Shown piece by piece: positions 10,147-21,621 of a stretch of DNA of 64,000 bases. The notes under the pieces were generated by a model. It worked only from the letters and a program-made list of their open reading frames with translations. It had not been told where the DNA came from and did not search any database. This DNA is from Notospermus geniculatus (taxonomy: Eukaryota > Nemertea > Pilidiophora > Heteronemertea > Lineidae), in NCBI GenBank assembly GCA_002633025.1, contig NMRB01001817.1, positions 1 through 64,000 of the forward strand, written 5' to 3'. Every line of letters starts with the position of its first letter. Positions within the stretch are counted from its first letter, which is position 1. The translations under genes and the position numbers were made by a program.

Positions 10147-10324
10147 GGCCTGTTAACACAAAGGTCTGACCATGAACATTAAAAATGCATGATTGCATTA
10201 GGTTTTGTACCTCACGGCGGCCGACGTAACCTTTGACCTTTAGGCAACGTGCTCGACAAGACTGTTCAAATCTATCGATTTGAATCAAACCAGTATTCAT
10301 ACTGATGTTCATGATCAGACTTAT

Positions 10325-10658
10325 GCGGGTGATCCACCGACTTTACGGCGAATTTACGATCAGTCTGCGATTAGTTCACGATGGCAGTCGTCAACGAATC
10401 GCAAACTCGTCGAAAACTAGTCGCAAACTGATCGTAAAGAAATGATGTGATGTTGAAGCTGATCCACCGAACCAAATAAAACATGTTTGATCTCGTCGTA
10501 AACTCGTCGCAAACTAGTCGTCAACAGAATTCAGTTGTGAACGAGTCGCAAACTCGTCGTGAACGCTGATCCACCAGGTAAGATTTTTCGTCGTAAACTA
10601 GTCGTGAACTAATCGCAAACTGATCGTAAACTTGTCGTAAAGTCGGTAGATCACCGCA
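10325..10658. repeat. Fold-back of CGTAAACTAGTCG words, copy 1
   Basis: Starts GCGGGTGATCCACCGACTTTACG and ends TCGTAAAGTCGGTAGATCACCGC. The interior is built of variants of TCGCAAACTCGTCG and TAGTTCACGA in both directions. The longer relative at 34326-34797 has the same borders. Confidence 0.8.
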
Positions 10659-10867
10659 TTGGTGTTGCCAGACTTCGCTGATGCTGGTGCATATTTTTTT
10701 GAGTCATTCTATGTACCATCCCTTCATCATATCATACAATATACATGTACATATAGTTCAAGTGAAATACGTAAGTTGGTCAAAAATAGATAAGCGAGAA
10801 AATATTGAATTCGTCCAAATGGTTGTCGCCTAATCTTCCCCTTCCACTACCATGTCTTCAGTCCATA

Positions 10868-11579
10868 AGGCTTGATTCATACTTCAGACCCTGAGCATCT
10901 GCGTCTGACGCCCGATGAAATTTTGACGTTGACATCATCGTGACAAGTCAGTGTTCTGATGTGGCAGAATTATCACAAGACCATTCAGAACCTCACAATT
11001 GGACACCAACAAAATCGTCCTTCGTGCTTCTGCAGGGCTTTCATTAAGCCTGCTTATGGTGTCTATTACGCATGTAAACTACAGAAATGATGCAAGTATA
11101 AATAACTCTGATGCCTCAAAAACACAGGTAAATTCGATGATACGCTGGTAGAGAAAGGGTTGAAGTCCCATCTGTATACTCAGTCTCCATTTACGCCAGT
11201 CAGACCCCCCCTGACGCAGGTATCAAGATATTGGAAGTCGCGCACCAGCCAAATTTTCTTCAACATGCCAAATTCCTTGCTAGCGCAGCTGAAAATAGAA
11301 CTGGGGATTCCCTTCGCCCATGACAACCACACATTTCTACCTCGCACACAGTACCGGTAGCAGCATGTGAAGGGAAGGTTTGACCCCAGTAAAATATAAC
11401 AAGAAGTCATGCCCCCAAAAATGAATTGCTGGAAGTCGAAAGACCCGAGCATCGTACCAAATTGACCCAGGTAGGGAAAAAGTTAATGAAAGCCCTGTTC
11501 TGCGTTGAATGCCACATCCTGCAAATTTGGTCACGCGTCAGACGCAGACGCTTATGTCTGAAGTATGAATCCAGCTTAA
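10868..11579. mobile_element. Element with terminal inverted repeats of about 45 bp
   Basis: GCTTGATTCATACTTCAGAC plus GCGTCTGACGC at the left is mirrored by GCGTCAGACGCAGACGC and GTCTGAAGTATGAATCCAGC at the right. About 710 bp. Short open frames inside (up to about 90 codons) resemble no known transposase. Confidence 0.7.
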
Positions 11580-11712
11580 GGCCTCTGTCTTCAGTCTACC
11601 TGGTCACTCATCTCAATCCCCTCATATTTGATGTTTGTTCTTGTGACCCTCTATGTTCCTTGTCTTTCCTCTCCATCACCAGATCACTTATCTTCAGTTT
11701 CACTAATTTCAG

Positions 11713-11825
11713 CAATGTGACGACTGTGACAGCCGAACTGATGAACAAAGTCCTCGGCAATGTAATGAAGTTGATCAAGAACAACATTGGTTCACCAGAC
11801 GCTCCGTGGATGACAAGGATTGCCA
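11713..11825 (+). CDS. RYR: RyR exon D
   Basis: Acceptor TAATTTCAG, donor GTAAGT, 113 nt. Encodes NVTTVTAELMNKVLGNVMKL then IKNNIGSPDAPWMTRIA, aligning with the vertebrate segment that has LGNILRIIVNNLG and ATWMKRLA. The first base completes Arg from exon C and the last base starts a Thr codon. The intron upstream (7774-11712) is almost wholly repeats. Confidence 0.9.
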
Positions 11826-11924
11826 GTAAGTTTTGCTTTATTACTTTAATCCCCGTGCTTAAATCTTGGTGTACTCACTGGTCCATGGCTCGATACAGTT
11901 ACATGCCACCAATCTACATGTACA

Positions 11925-12345
11925 TTTGGGATTCAGCTCAGTATTTTCTGGTCTCTCCAACTGAAAAGTGCCTGAGGAAGACCCCGGTTGGGGTCGAAAA
12001 TTCGCAAGTTCTGGAAGTTGACTTCTTGATATTTACCACCAACCACTGGTATCCTACATAGAGCATAAAAACGAAACACAAAAAGATAGTAAACATAAGA
12101 TCGTCTCCAAATTTTGCAAATTTTCGACCCCATGGCCCAACCAGGGTCTTCCTCAGGCGCTTTCTAGTAGAGGTCTCAGAAGTGAATGAGCTTAAAGTGC
12201 CTGAGAAAGACCCCGGTTGGGGTCGAAAATTTGTGAAATTTGGAGACAACTTTATGTTGACTATCTTACCACTAACCACTGGCACAGCAAAAAATTGAAA
12301 GATGAATGCTAGACGGCACTTGAACCATTTTGCTACCATAGACTA
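11925..12345. repeat. Cluster of three hammerhead-like motifs in alternating orientation
   Basis: Plus at about 11965-12020 (CCTGAGGAAGACCCCGGTTG, GGGTCGAAAATTCG), minus at about 12112-12162 and plus at about 12196-12250. Each has the GACCCC/GGGGTC stem followed by GAAAA and a small A/T hairpin (AATTT-GTG-AAATT or AATTC-type). The 5' flank TTCAGCTCAGTATTTTCTGG is shared with the copies near 8056 and 56700, so these are copies of one repeat, head-to-tail and inverted. Confidence 0.55.
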
Positions 12346-12569
12346 ATTGACTGTCCATGATGGCGTCGCGTTCATTCTGATAGACCAGTACATGTATTCT
12401 GGTCCGTGATGTCATGGTGCTACCATGGCGTCATGTTTGTAGCCCAGTGCACAAGCGTCATGTGCTAAAACGCATTAGGTTGTGTACTTGCGTCATAATG
12501 ACGCAGATTACAGTAGCATAGTGAATAGGATGCAGGACGCACTGGTGGTGAAGTGGTTGATGCTCTTCA

Positions 12570-13050
12570 AGCCAGGCGTACATCCCACTTACGACTGGAA
12601 GTAACTGATCTGATCAGTCGCTGGTGATGTACGCGCTGCATGTACATCGCAAATTCAGCAACTCAGTAAAACTAGGAGGATCCAATCAGTCGTCATGTCC
12701 TGACCGTGTACATTGCACATGTTTGCGACTGGCAGCAACTCAGGTAACATTTGGGGCGTTGAGACTCGAAGAGACCAGGTTTCGTTGAGAAAACTGGCAT
12801 CGATCTGTCGCAAGCCCCTGTACATCACAGCGACTGAACGAAACTGGGTACAACTAGTCGCTAGAAAGTTGAACATGTGCAACTCGCGGCGACTGGCAAT
12901 ATCTCAGTTCCAGTGAGTCGCAAGGGTGCGTACATCGACCGTTTCTGGCGACTGATCAGTCGCCTCCAGTTCCAGCTAGATCCTCCCAGTCGCCAGTAGC
13001 TCAGTGGCGACTAGTTGTCTCCAGTCGCAAGTGTGATGTACGCTAGGCTG
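12570..13050. repeat. GCGACTGG-type fold-back, divergent copy
   Basis: GCCAGGCGTACATCCCACTT at the left and TGTGATGTACGCTAGGC at the right frame many words such as GCGACTGATCAGTCGCC and CTAGTCGC. Similar in style to 8875-9350 and 36975-37415, but with a different interior. Confidence 0.55.
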
Positions 13051-13205
13051 ACCAATGTGTTTGGCCCTATTTTGGAAGGTTCATGATATTATCATTCGCC
13101 CAACCCCTCTTCCCTTCATCTTCTCACAAGGCCGTCATTCGTATTTCTTGACAAAACACAACCTGATGTCGGCAAAATTCAAATGGAACACTAATTTCCT
13201 TTTAG

Positions 13206-13381
13206 CCCGAACTCAGCCGATCATCGTGAATGCTACGGCAGACATGCTACACGACCACATCTTACCCGTGGCTCAGAAGTTGAAGGAACAGGCCATCCAG
13301 GTTGAAAAAGACGAGGAGGAATTCCATATCATGAAGAGAAGTGGCCAAGATGTCGGAGAGGAGGAGGGAATTATCCAAGAG
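13206..13381 (+). CDS. RYR: RyR exon E
   Basis: Acceptor CCTTTTAG, donor GTGATA, 176 nt. Encodes TRTQPIIVNATADMLHDHIL, PVAQKLKEQAIQVEKDEEEF and HIMKRSGQDVGEEEGIIQE. It matches the RyR region [20 protein letters not shown] and the acidic, charged linker after it. Ends in phase 0. GTGATA is a weaker donor than its neighbours use. Confidence 0.88.
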
Positions 13382-13506
13382 GTGATAAAATCTTACGGTT
13401 GCAGCAGGTTTACACTTCGTTGTCAAAATATTGGTCAACAATGCCAAGGATGTGACGTGACGCAATCCATGATTTACAATGGATGATCCTGGCGCAACGT
13501 CATCGA

Positions 13507-13645
13507 AGTTACTGTCGTGGGGTTGTTTGCATCACATCATTCAGCTTCAGATTGAGGTTACGGTTGAGATGTTGGTGGAAGTGCGCAGATCTTTGTCGTT
13601 CATGTCAATTTGAGAATGGTCTATACATTTAGGCAAAGGCCTCCA
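13507..13645. repeat. Partial copy of fold-back at 60303-60550
   Basis: GGCGCAACGTCATCGAAGTTAC, GTCGTGGGGTT and GGAAGTGCGCAGATCTTT are shared with the full palindrome at 60303-60550. Only the right half is present here. Confidence 0.5.
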
Positions 13646-13789
13646 AATAATATCAAATATTGATATGAAAAATTTGACATTGTGTGGTGGGCATTAGTGC
13701 TTCTTCCCAATTTCTGCTCCTGTTTCATTCATTTTACATTCGTCACACAAGAATTTATGTTTGTTTATAACTATGTCTTTTGTTTGCAG

Positions 13790-13948
13790 CGTTTCCAAAT
13801 CCTTGTGCGAGACATCTACGCCTTCTACCCTCTCTTGATCAAGTATGTTGACCTGCATCGATCTCATTGGCTCAAACATCCGACACCTGATGCAGAGGAA
13901 CTCTACCAATGTGTTGCTGACATCTTCTACCTGTGGTCGAAATCTCCA
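13790..13948 (+). CDS. RYR: RyR exon F
   Basis: TTTGCAG acceptor, GTAAGT donor, 159 nt, phase 0 at both ends. Encodes [40 protein letters not shown] and [13 protein letters not shown]. The motif L(C/V)RD(L/I)YA(L/F)YPLLI(R/K)YVD is diagnostic for RyR. Confidence 0.95.
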
Positions 13949-13974
13949 GTAAGTTCTGTCAAATGCCTAGTGTG

Positions 13975-14315
13975 TTGGATTACTTGCACCGCACTTGGGG
14001 AAGCTCAGATGTCGTAGATTGTAGAGCATGCGCAGTGAGGCTGAGTAAATAAACATTGTCGCGCCTGGTTAGAGTGAAGTGTCATGGTGTCTATGAAGCG
14101 CCAGGTAAACGAACGGTCTCGCGCCTGGCTCGAGTAAAGTGTCAAGGCACCAAAGCATTTCCTCTTTCTCCATTGGTTGAATCAGCTGCACCGCCATCTT
14201 TTCCCGAAGTAAATGGCTCAGAGGCTTGCTCACTTGGGCCAGGCGCGAGTACGTGTGCGTTTTGACGTCAGAGCTAACAAGAATGCTGTGATGCTTACGT
14301 GGGGAAGTGCGGTGT
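13975..14315. repeat. Fold-back repeat in RyR intron F-G
   Basis: CACCGCACTTGGGGAAGC at the left and CTTACGTGGGGAAGTGCGGTG at the right can pair with shifts. The interior repeats TCGCGCCTGG(T/C)T and AGTAAAGTGTCA. It is related to 4795-5075. No gene. Confidence 0.45.
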
Positions 14316-14712
14316 TAGTAATCGAACACGCTAGCCCTCCCTGAGGGAGTTGAGAGTGCAACAAAGTGTACTGGCTGGAACTTCTCACCGCATGACAGAA
14401 TTCAGTAGAACCTGAACACCGCTAAATACTTTTAGCCATGCACGCCCTGTCCTGCAAAATATTCCTTGCAATTTTGCACTTCCCATATAACAGACAGGAG
14501 ATCTGCGGAAACGTGGCTTTCCGCAGTTTGAGAGGTGAAATATTGGGTCTTGAGATTCATGTAAATCCGTAATAAAAATTAGAGGGGGAGGGATGCAACT
14601 TGGTGCTCCGCCGTCGCACAGAATTGTATTGACAAAGCCAGACACGTGCGGACGATAAATCAGTTCCGACTATCCATCCGAACCTCGCTCTCACTCATCA
14701 GTCTAGATCCTT

Positions 14713-14768
14713 GGTACCATGATCCTCCACTAGATGGATATCCATCTAGCGGAGGATCGTGGTACCAG
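14713..14768. repeat. 56-base near-perfect hairpin
   Basis: GGTACCATGATCCTCCACTA, GATGGATATCCATC, TAGCGGAGGATCGTGGTACC. The arms differ at only a few positions and the centre is GGATATCC. Open frames on both strands across it are by-products of the palindrome. Confidence 0.8.
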
Positions 14769-15169
14769 TCTGTCATCAGTAGTACTGGCATCCACCAATA
14801 TGTAAACAGGCTGAAACAAACAACCAACAACCAGTCTAATTTCGGCCCGAGTTCCGAATCTCCTCTTGATTCTCTGGTCTGGTTCATGGAATCGGTTCGT
14901 GGACGCCCCCCTCGTGCTCTCCCCGCTTGGCCTCCAGCCTTGCCTGGTCGGCCTTTGGCTGACTTCCACGATTTTGATCTAACTCAGTCTCATCTCTGAT
15001 AAAAAAGGAGACACAGTACAAAGAGTAGTCTTACTGGAAGAGGTGTTGGCGAGGGATGTTGAACCCAACTTGTCTGCAGTTGGTATGTCACTGAAGTGAT
15101 GCACTGATATAATAGATGAATTGGATGATATGGAGAAGATTCAAAATCTTGCTGCATTTTCTTTCACAG

Positions 15170-15439
15170 CACTTCAAGAGAGAGGAGACGAATTTCATGA
15201 CCCAACATGAAATCAACAACATGGCGTTGATCATGCCGAGCCACGCAATCAGCGCCGGAGCACAAGAAGAAAACATGCCGGCCAAATCGTCCGCCAGGAG
15301 GCGACGCGAGAAAAAGAGTGTTGAACATTACACAAGTCTGAACACCGCGGCGCTGAAACGCCTTCTACCGCTTGGGCTGAACCAGTTTGGTGGCCAGGAG
15401 CAGGAGTTGGTCCAGCAGGCTAAACAGAAGCTAATAGAG
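15170..15439 (+). CDS. RYR: RyR exon G
   Basis: TTTCACAG acceptor, GTAAAT donor, 270 nt, phase 0. Encodes HFKREETNFMTQHEINNMAL, then a basic linker (SSARRRREKKSVEHYTSLNT) and AALKRLLPLGLNQFGGQEQE plus LVQQAKQKLIE. Vertebrate RyR has NFKREEQNFVVQNEINNM, a Lys/Arg-rich linker and LKKMLPIGLN in the same order. The basic linker differs in length and is probably a surface loop. Confidence 0.94.
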
Positions 15440-15702
15440 GTAAATAGTCGCATTCCTGCCGGTTGGTGGCATTGACGGTAAAGAAACTGTTGTCAAAGAT
15501 TGTTTTTAACCACTTCCGTGCCAGCTGTCTTTTGACGTTATGACATAGAGTGGTACAGATGTCATTGCCGTAACGTACATTGTAATGCATTTTCTCTGTA
15601 AAATAGCGTCATGATGTCACTCATAACGTAACCCTTTGGCATGACGTCATGACGTGCTGACCAGTATACTGTGATATGGCACAGAAGTGATTAAAAGTCT
15701 AA

Positions 15703-16064
15703 GGGCCGTATTCATAAGGGTGTTTAGCCTAATCAGCGTACAAATTCTGCATTACACAGGTTAAAGGCCTAGAAAGCTATTGTTTGGCATTCTGTATGCT
15801 GCCTGATCTCTGGCATTTACCCATAAGATGATCGCACGCATCTACCTTTTCTGCGTCTCAGTGTGGGAGGACAAAAGAAAGTGTTGGACAAATTCTAGAC
15901 AAGCCTGCCTGATCGTTCAACATTTCCTTTGTCCTCTTGGACTTAGACGCAGGACAATTGGACACAGATGATTATCCTGCGGGTAAACGCCTCTGGTGAA
16001 GCACCATACAGACATGCAGAACTTGCACGCTGATTCGGCTAAACACCCTTTATGAGTACAGCCC
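15703..16064. repeat. GGGCCGTATTC fold-back, long form, copy 2
   Basis: GGGCCGTATTCATAAGGGTG at the left and CACCCTTTATGAGTACAGCCC at the right, with the interior (GCCTGATCTCTGGCATTTACC, GATTATCCTGCGGGTAAACG) shared with 2512-2923. Confidence 0.75.
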
Positions 16065-16489
16065 ATATGTTGTGAAATTAGTTCGGTGTTACACAATCAT
16101 TTGAAGTACTACCGTTAGAGCATTCAGTGATTAGTATGAGATTTGTTAAGTGCTAAGTCGATTATGAGTTGATTTCACATGGATATTTGCTTGCAAATCT
16201 ACCCACAATGTGTTCAAAGCTTCGATGCTTGGCAGACAAATTATTTTGGTGTGCTTCATTTTATGGAAGAAATTATTCAGTTATTTGTCAGTTCTTTTGG
16301 ATCAAATTTATGTAGAAGTGCACCGAGCAAGTAAGTCTTGTGCTGTTAGAAATGATGATGTTAGTGATTCGCAATTATTATGCTGATACCAATGGCATGC
16401 ACTGCTTGAGCTTTGGTTCAACACCTCGGCATTGGCTTTGCTGTGTCAATTGTCTTTGTCACGATTTTGTGAGGCTTTGCGTAGGGATA

Positions 16490-16935
16490 GTTAAACACCC
16501 GACGCAGTTGTGTACCGCGCCCCCTTCGGTTTGTGAGGCTTTGCATAGGGATAGTTAAACACCGTACGCAGTTGTGTATCGTGCCCCCTTTGGTTTACTC
16601 ACTCTCCACAACTGCTTCACTTCGTAGAAGTTGGCGCGTTTGGTCAACAGATGGTGTCAGGGCCTGGCGCGAGTTTTATAGCCTATCAGCAGGCTGCTTT
16701 CACAACTCCTTGGCCCGTTGGCAACGGATGTTCTTGTGCTACCATGGCTAGTAGATCACATGATCTGCTCAGCCAATGAAAAAGTGTCTCAGGCCTGCTT
16801 GGTTATGGGTTGGTCGCCACTCTCATTGGTCGACTGTGTCAGCGCCATCTGTTGATCAAACGCGGCAAATTTTACGAAGTGAAGCAGTTGTGGGGAGCGG
16901 GTAAACCGAAGGAGGCACGGGTCACAACTGCGTAG
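16490..16935. repeat. Fold-back repeat with a duplicated end
   Basis: GGGATAGTTAAACACC(C/G)(G/T)ACGCAGTTGTG occurs twice at the left (16488 and 16550) and CACAACTGCGTAGGGATAGT ends the right. The interior has TGGCGCG...GGTCAACAGATGG mirrored by CCATCTGTTGATCAAACGCG. Copy of the family at 1815-2095. Confidence 0.7.
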
Positions 16936-17236
16936 GGATAGTGGTTATGTGGACAAATTGAAAGCTACCACAGCCAAAATTGCCATCCATATATGCAAAA
17001 TATTGCCTGTCAGTATCATGCTCTGCGAGTATTTTGTGAATCGGGCCTTTAGGCATCTTCTGTTTCTTCTTTTTTCTTTCAACTTTATTTTCTGTACTTG
17101 TGTTGACACCATTTTGCCTACTACAGCGCAGTATGACGATGTATGATGGCCCATGCACAGTAAGGGAATTTTTTTTGCCTAAGCCTGGAGGAGATTTCTC
17201 TTCTCATGCATACTCGCAATAACACGTAGTGGCTAG

Positions 17237-17412
17237 CTCTCAGGCGCGGATCCAAGGGGGGTGCACCTGGCGCACGCCCCTCCGGCCAACAAATCTGTAA
17301 AATTGACCGTGAAGTTCTGAAATTTGGAGCAAATCATTGAAATTCACCGCAGATTTCAATGTTTCTAGTACACTGCGCCCCCTCTTTTCTGAAATCATGG
17401 ATCCGCCCCTGG
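17237..17412. repeat. Short fold-back GGCGCGGATCCAAGG / GGATCCGCCCCTGG
   Basis: CAGGCGCGGATCCAAGGGGG at the left is complementary to ATCATGGATCCGCCCCTGG at the right. A partial relative begins at 3985. Confidence 0.6.
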
Positions 17413-17745
17413 CTCTGTATGGCCGGGTTGTTTGTTTGATGGGCCATGGCACTGAAGTAAAATACTGGTGTGTTAGTAGACATATGGTTTGTTTGTGGTG
17501 TTCATTTCACAAACATTGGGACTTGTAGGGGCTGAAGTTTAGACTTCCCTGTCGGAAGTGACGTTTGTGTCAGGGTTAGGATTAGATTCCATTGTCAGTC
17601 TATTGTTCAGTCACTGTCAGCTACCGTACATGTACCTATACACACATGATATACATTTTCAGTGTGTTCGATTGCTTCCACCGGCCAGGCACTAGCACTT
17701 TCTCAGACATGCGCATTGGAGGCCAATAAAAGAACGCTGACGTGT

Positions 17746-17822
17746 GAGACACGAGTAAAGTGTCATGGCGGATGCGCTCTGATTGGCTGATTGTCCGCCA
17801 TGACACTTTACTCGTGTCTAAC
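17746..17822. repeat. Hairpin, 28-bp stem
   Basis: GAGACACGAGTAAAGTGTCA plus TGGCGGA on the left pairs with TCCGCCATGACACTTTACTC plus GTGTCT on the right, with a loop of about 20 bases. It is part of a larger repeat from about 17640 related to 4795-5075. Confidence 0.8.
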
Positions 17823-17849
17823 ACGACAGTGTTTTATTTCTTTTGCACG

Positions 17850-19320
17850 CCGATGTATGGATCGATGTATGCGAGGGCTGTGTGTATCTACATTCGGAAG
17901 TGACATCATGCTCCACATGCTGGGATACTTCCTAAAGTCACCGGCCCAGGGGGTAGGGTTAGTAGCGCCTGGCGCTACAGGCCAGACTTGGAGAACTTCC
18001 GGCAAATAAAACGCTATCGTGCTGGGCCGGTGTAGGCACGAGGAAGTTTTCAAACATGCTAATTAGTTGCTGGAATCTCTAGGAATAGATGGCAGCACTG
18101 GGTCTACATAAGCGGTGCTGGGAAATGGCAATCAGTATATGCAGCTAAAGTGTTAAGGAACAGACGAGGGAGGAATGGACGTTGTGAACAAACCATAGGT
18201 TTACAAATAAACTGATATTTTAACTTGAACGTCTTGGGCCATTAATGAGGCCTTGATTGAAGATCAAGCTTATGGCTGTCTAGATACAGAATGGCTTCTT
18301 TCCTGTGCTTGCCGTCCTCTGCTGTCCTTGTGTACTTGCTTATGCATCATTTATTGGCTGATTATGCTGCATAATTCACGCTCTGTTTTATGCAATCCGT
18401 AAGCGTTCACTCTCTTAACACCTTGTATGCCAATGGTATTTTTGCGTTTCCCGTGGTGTGCCAACGATTTCAGGGAATTTCACCTTCCTTCACCATGCTG
18501 CATTACATGGTAGATTTACAGGGATCACCCTATATACCAAATGAAAGAAGAGAAGAGAAGCTTTCCATTGATACCATTGAATTGAGAAAAACATGAATTT
18601 TTCATGCGAGGGTCTGTGGGTTCGATTCTGGTAGGAAGCAATGTCTTTCACCTTAGAAACTCGATTTCTATTTCATAATTTTACTATTTTAGTGGAAATT
18701 GCGCAAAAAGTGGATAAAAAATGCACGTTCCTTTGCACAATAACAGTAACATGCGTAGGAGCACCTGCCGTGGACTCGACGATCTGTAGTGCTAACCCAT
18801 GGTAACTTGACTGAACTATTAGGTGCACAGAAGCACAACAATGCCATCTATCGTTTGGTGAAAGAAAGTGGGTTTCTCATCTTTGGCATACAGCGGTTGG
18901 TGGCATTTGACGAAGATTCTTGTCTTCGGCATACAATGTGTTAACAGGCTGTTTGAGAAGTCGGACATGAATTGTTACTCTATCCTCCCACAGCAGGGGT
19001 TTTTACCTCGCTCATCTTCATCCACTCACACACAAGGGTATGAAGAGGAGTGAGACCAAACCCTGCTATGGGAGAGTGTTGCGAGCACTGCATTTGCTTT
19101 GTTAACATGATTAGGTTTAGTGCTAGTTACACAAATTCAAATCTTTTGCACTGCACTTTTCCTACTTTCAAAACTTTTCCTTCGCTTCAACTCCTCTCAG
19201 ATCTTTCATTCAATTACATTTCTAAAACCAATCCCTAAATTAAAGGAAGTCCCCTTGCCCCCTAGTTCAGGTTTATTTTTCGATGGTCGATACGTCGAAA
19301 CTAATGACTTCCGGATCAGT
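17850..19320. other. Intron stretch without recognisable gene
   Basis: RyR intron G-H. I see a small inverted pair around 17935-18010 (CACCGGCCCAGGGGGTAGGG and GGGCCGGTG), the SINE-like tail at 18607-18665 and otherwise AT-rich unique sequence. Small open frames show no family resemblance. Confidence 0.5.
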
Positions 19321-19327
19321 ACAGTAC

Positions 19328-20867
19328 ATGTATTACTACCGTCAAAAATAGATAAAGACCAAAAATGTGACACTAGAGATTTTAGGAAAGCACACCCTTC
19401 CAGCTCTCGGGCCCATTATCTCAGCAAATACTGGCCAGATCTCACTCAGCGTCATAATAAAGAAAACAACTTTTTGCACATACCCTCCAAGTTTCATGAA
19501 GATCAGCCAACAACTTTGTGCACTATCATCTCCATTTCGAGGCAATCCAAGACTGAAATCGCGCCGCACAGGCCTTCCTGGGGAAATGATGGTGAAATTA
19601 GTTCCATTATTATGCCCCCGCTCAACGAAGTTGAGATGGGGGCATTATGTTCTCAGTTGGTTTCCGCGTCCGCCGCCGCCGCATCCTATTCCGGACTATA
19701 ACTCAAGAACAGGTTGTCGGATTGATCTCATATTTCTGTGGTGTAACCGGGTGGATCAGAGGAGGTGCCCTATCGATTTTGGTTGCGATCCGATATTCAA
19801 TATGGCCGCCAGGAGGATATCTTGGAGTTTGCATTCCGGACCGTAACTCAAGAACGGGTTGCCCGATTTATCTCATATTTGCGTGATGTAATGGGGTGGA
19901 TCAGGGGAGGTTCCCTATCGATTTTGGTTGCGACCCGATATTCAATATGGCCGCCAGGAAGACATCTTGGTTTTAGCATTCCGGACCATAACTCAAGAAC
20001 GGAATGCCCGATTGATCTCATATTTGCATGGTTTAATGGGGTCGATCGGGGGAGGTTCCCTATCGATTTTTGTTGCGACCCGGTATTCAATATGGCCGCC
20101 AGGAAGACATCTTGGTTTTAGCATTCCGGACCATAACTCAAGAATGGAATGCCCGATTGATCTCATATTTGCATGGTGTAATGGGGTCCATCGGGGGAGG
20201 TTCCCTATCGATTTTGGTTGCGACCTGATATTCAATATGGCCGCCAGGAAGACATGTTGGTTTTAGCATTCCGTACCGTAACTCAAGAACGGGTTGCCTG
20301 ATTTATTCCATATTTGTATGGTGTAATGGGCTGGATCGGGGGAGGTTCCCTATCGATTTTAGTTGTGACCCAATATTCAATATGGCTGCCAGGAAGATAT
20401 CTTTGTTTTTGCATTCCGGATCGTGACTCAAGAACAGGTGACCCGATATTCAGCGTGATGCACCAGAGCGGGGGCATACTTGCAATCGCCCCGATTGCGT
20501 TACATCTAGTTAGCACTTGGCGCCGCCACCGACAAATTTGTAATGCATTTTGTATTGGCGAGGTTGTTTTGCGCCATCTATTATCACAATGTGAAATCTT
20601 TGTCGATGGATTATGGATGTTTGCATGGAATTTTCAAAACATACTTTTATCGTAGGTGATAGTGCACAAAGTTGTTGGCTGATCTTGATGAAACTTGGAG
20701 GGTATGTGCAAAAAGTTGTTTTCTTTATTATGACGCTAAAATGAGTGAGATCTGGCCAGTATTTGCTGAGATAATGGGCCCGAGAGCCGGAAGGGTGTGC
20801 TTTCCTAAAATCTCTAGTGTCACATTTTTGGTCTTTATCTATTTTTGCTACCGTACATGTAACGGGT
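19328..20867. mobile_element. Composite repeat: tandem array between inverted arms
   Basis: Arms of about 195 bp (AAAAATAGATAAAGACC...CTCTCGGGCCCATTATC at 19344-19533 and its complement at 20655-20847) enclose a hairpin head (ATTATGCCCCCGCTCAACGA at 19608) and about six tandem units of roughly 145-155 bp. Units carry CATAACTCAAGAAC(G/A)G, CCCGATTGATCTCATATTTG, GGGGGAGGTTCCCTATCG and TTCAATATGGCCGCCAGGA. The tandem units give repeated open frames on both strands, which I regard as by-products. Confidence 0.75.
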
Positions 20868-21422
20868 CCCGAAAGACAGCAAGTACATCCTGGGGTCCTC
20901 TATTTTCTTCCATTCGTGAGGGCCTCCAGTGGCAATGGAGATGACTCTAACCACAGGATAATTTTCTTTTGCTCCGTTGGACGTCCGTTAACGCTATCCG
21001 GCAAGGTGTGACAGATGCATTAGCGCTGGAGTTACCCTTGACGTCGCAATAGTGCTACCAGAAACGTTTGTTGTTGAACTTGTGTACGATTTCCAAAATA
21101 CAGTCAGGTCATAATGAATGAATTTGGTTCCAACTGATAGATATGCATTTTGATTTCCACATCATATGCAAGCCTGCCTTCGTTTTCCATAGAAATACTA
21201 GTTATCCCCAAGAAGCATGGATATTTTATGGTGAAATTGCTTTCTCCTGGCTAGTCTGTTTCATAGTTCCATGTGTAATGTTCGATTCTCCCAGAAATTT
21301 AGGAAGTGACATCGAAGTGCAATATATGAAGTCTGTTTGAGCAGAGGGAAATGGGAAATTATGCAGACTTGCAATATACTGAGAACTTGCTTGAGATGAG
21401 GGAAGAATGAAAAATACCAATA

Positions 21423-21619
21423 TGTGACCTGCTCCAGCAAAAGCAGACCTTTGTCGCAACCCAAGGAAAGGGTTAATGGCCTTGCAGCACAACAGCTGAA
21501 ATGTATGTTGACGTGGGGGTTTAAAATAGTAGTGGACCTCAGTGATAATAGTTGGGTAAACTGATGACCAATGATGATCACTTGAAACAAGCGTCTGCTT
21601 TTGCTGGAGCGGCTCACAT
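21423..21619. mobile_element. MITE, GTGACC/CAGCAAAAG family, copy 2
   Basis: TATGTGACCTGCTCCAGCAAAAG to CTTTTGCTGGAGCGGCTCACATA, with the family interior GGAAAGGGTTAATGGCCTTG. It abuts the next MITE (21622). Confidence 0.8.
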
Positions 21620-21621
21620 AT

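Noticed and set aside
11426-12061. 211-codon plus-strand frame spanning RyR exon D
   Set aside because: Only 11713-11825 is exonic, with good splice sites. The rest is intron and hammerhead-like repeat that happens to be open.
19647-20516. Repeated 80-118 codon open frames on both strands
   Set aside because: They arise because the tandem unit happens to lack stops. Frames on both strands repeat with the unit, with no start context and no conserved protein pattern beyond the DNA repeat.
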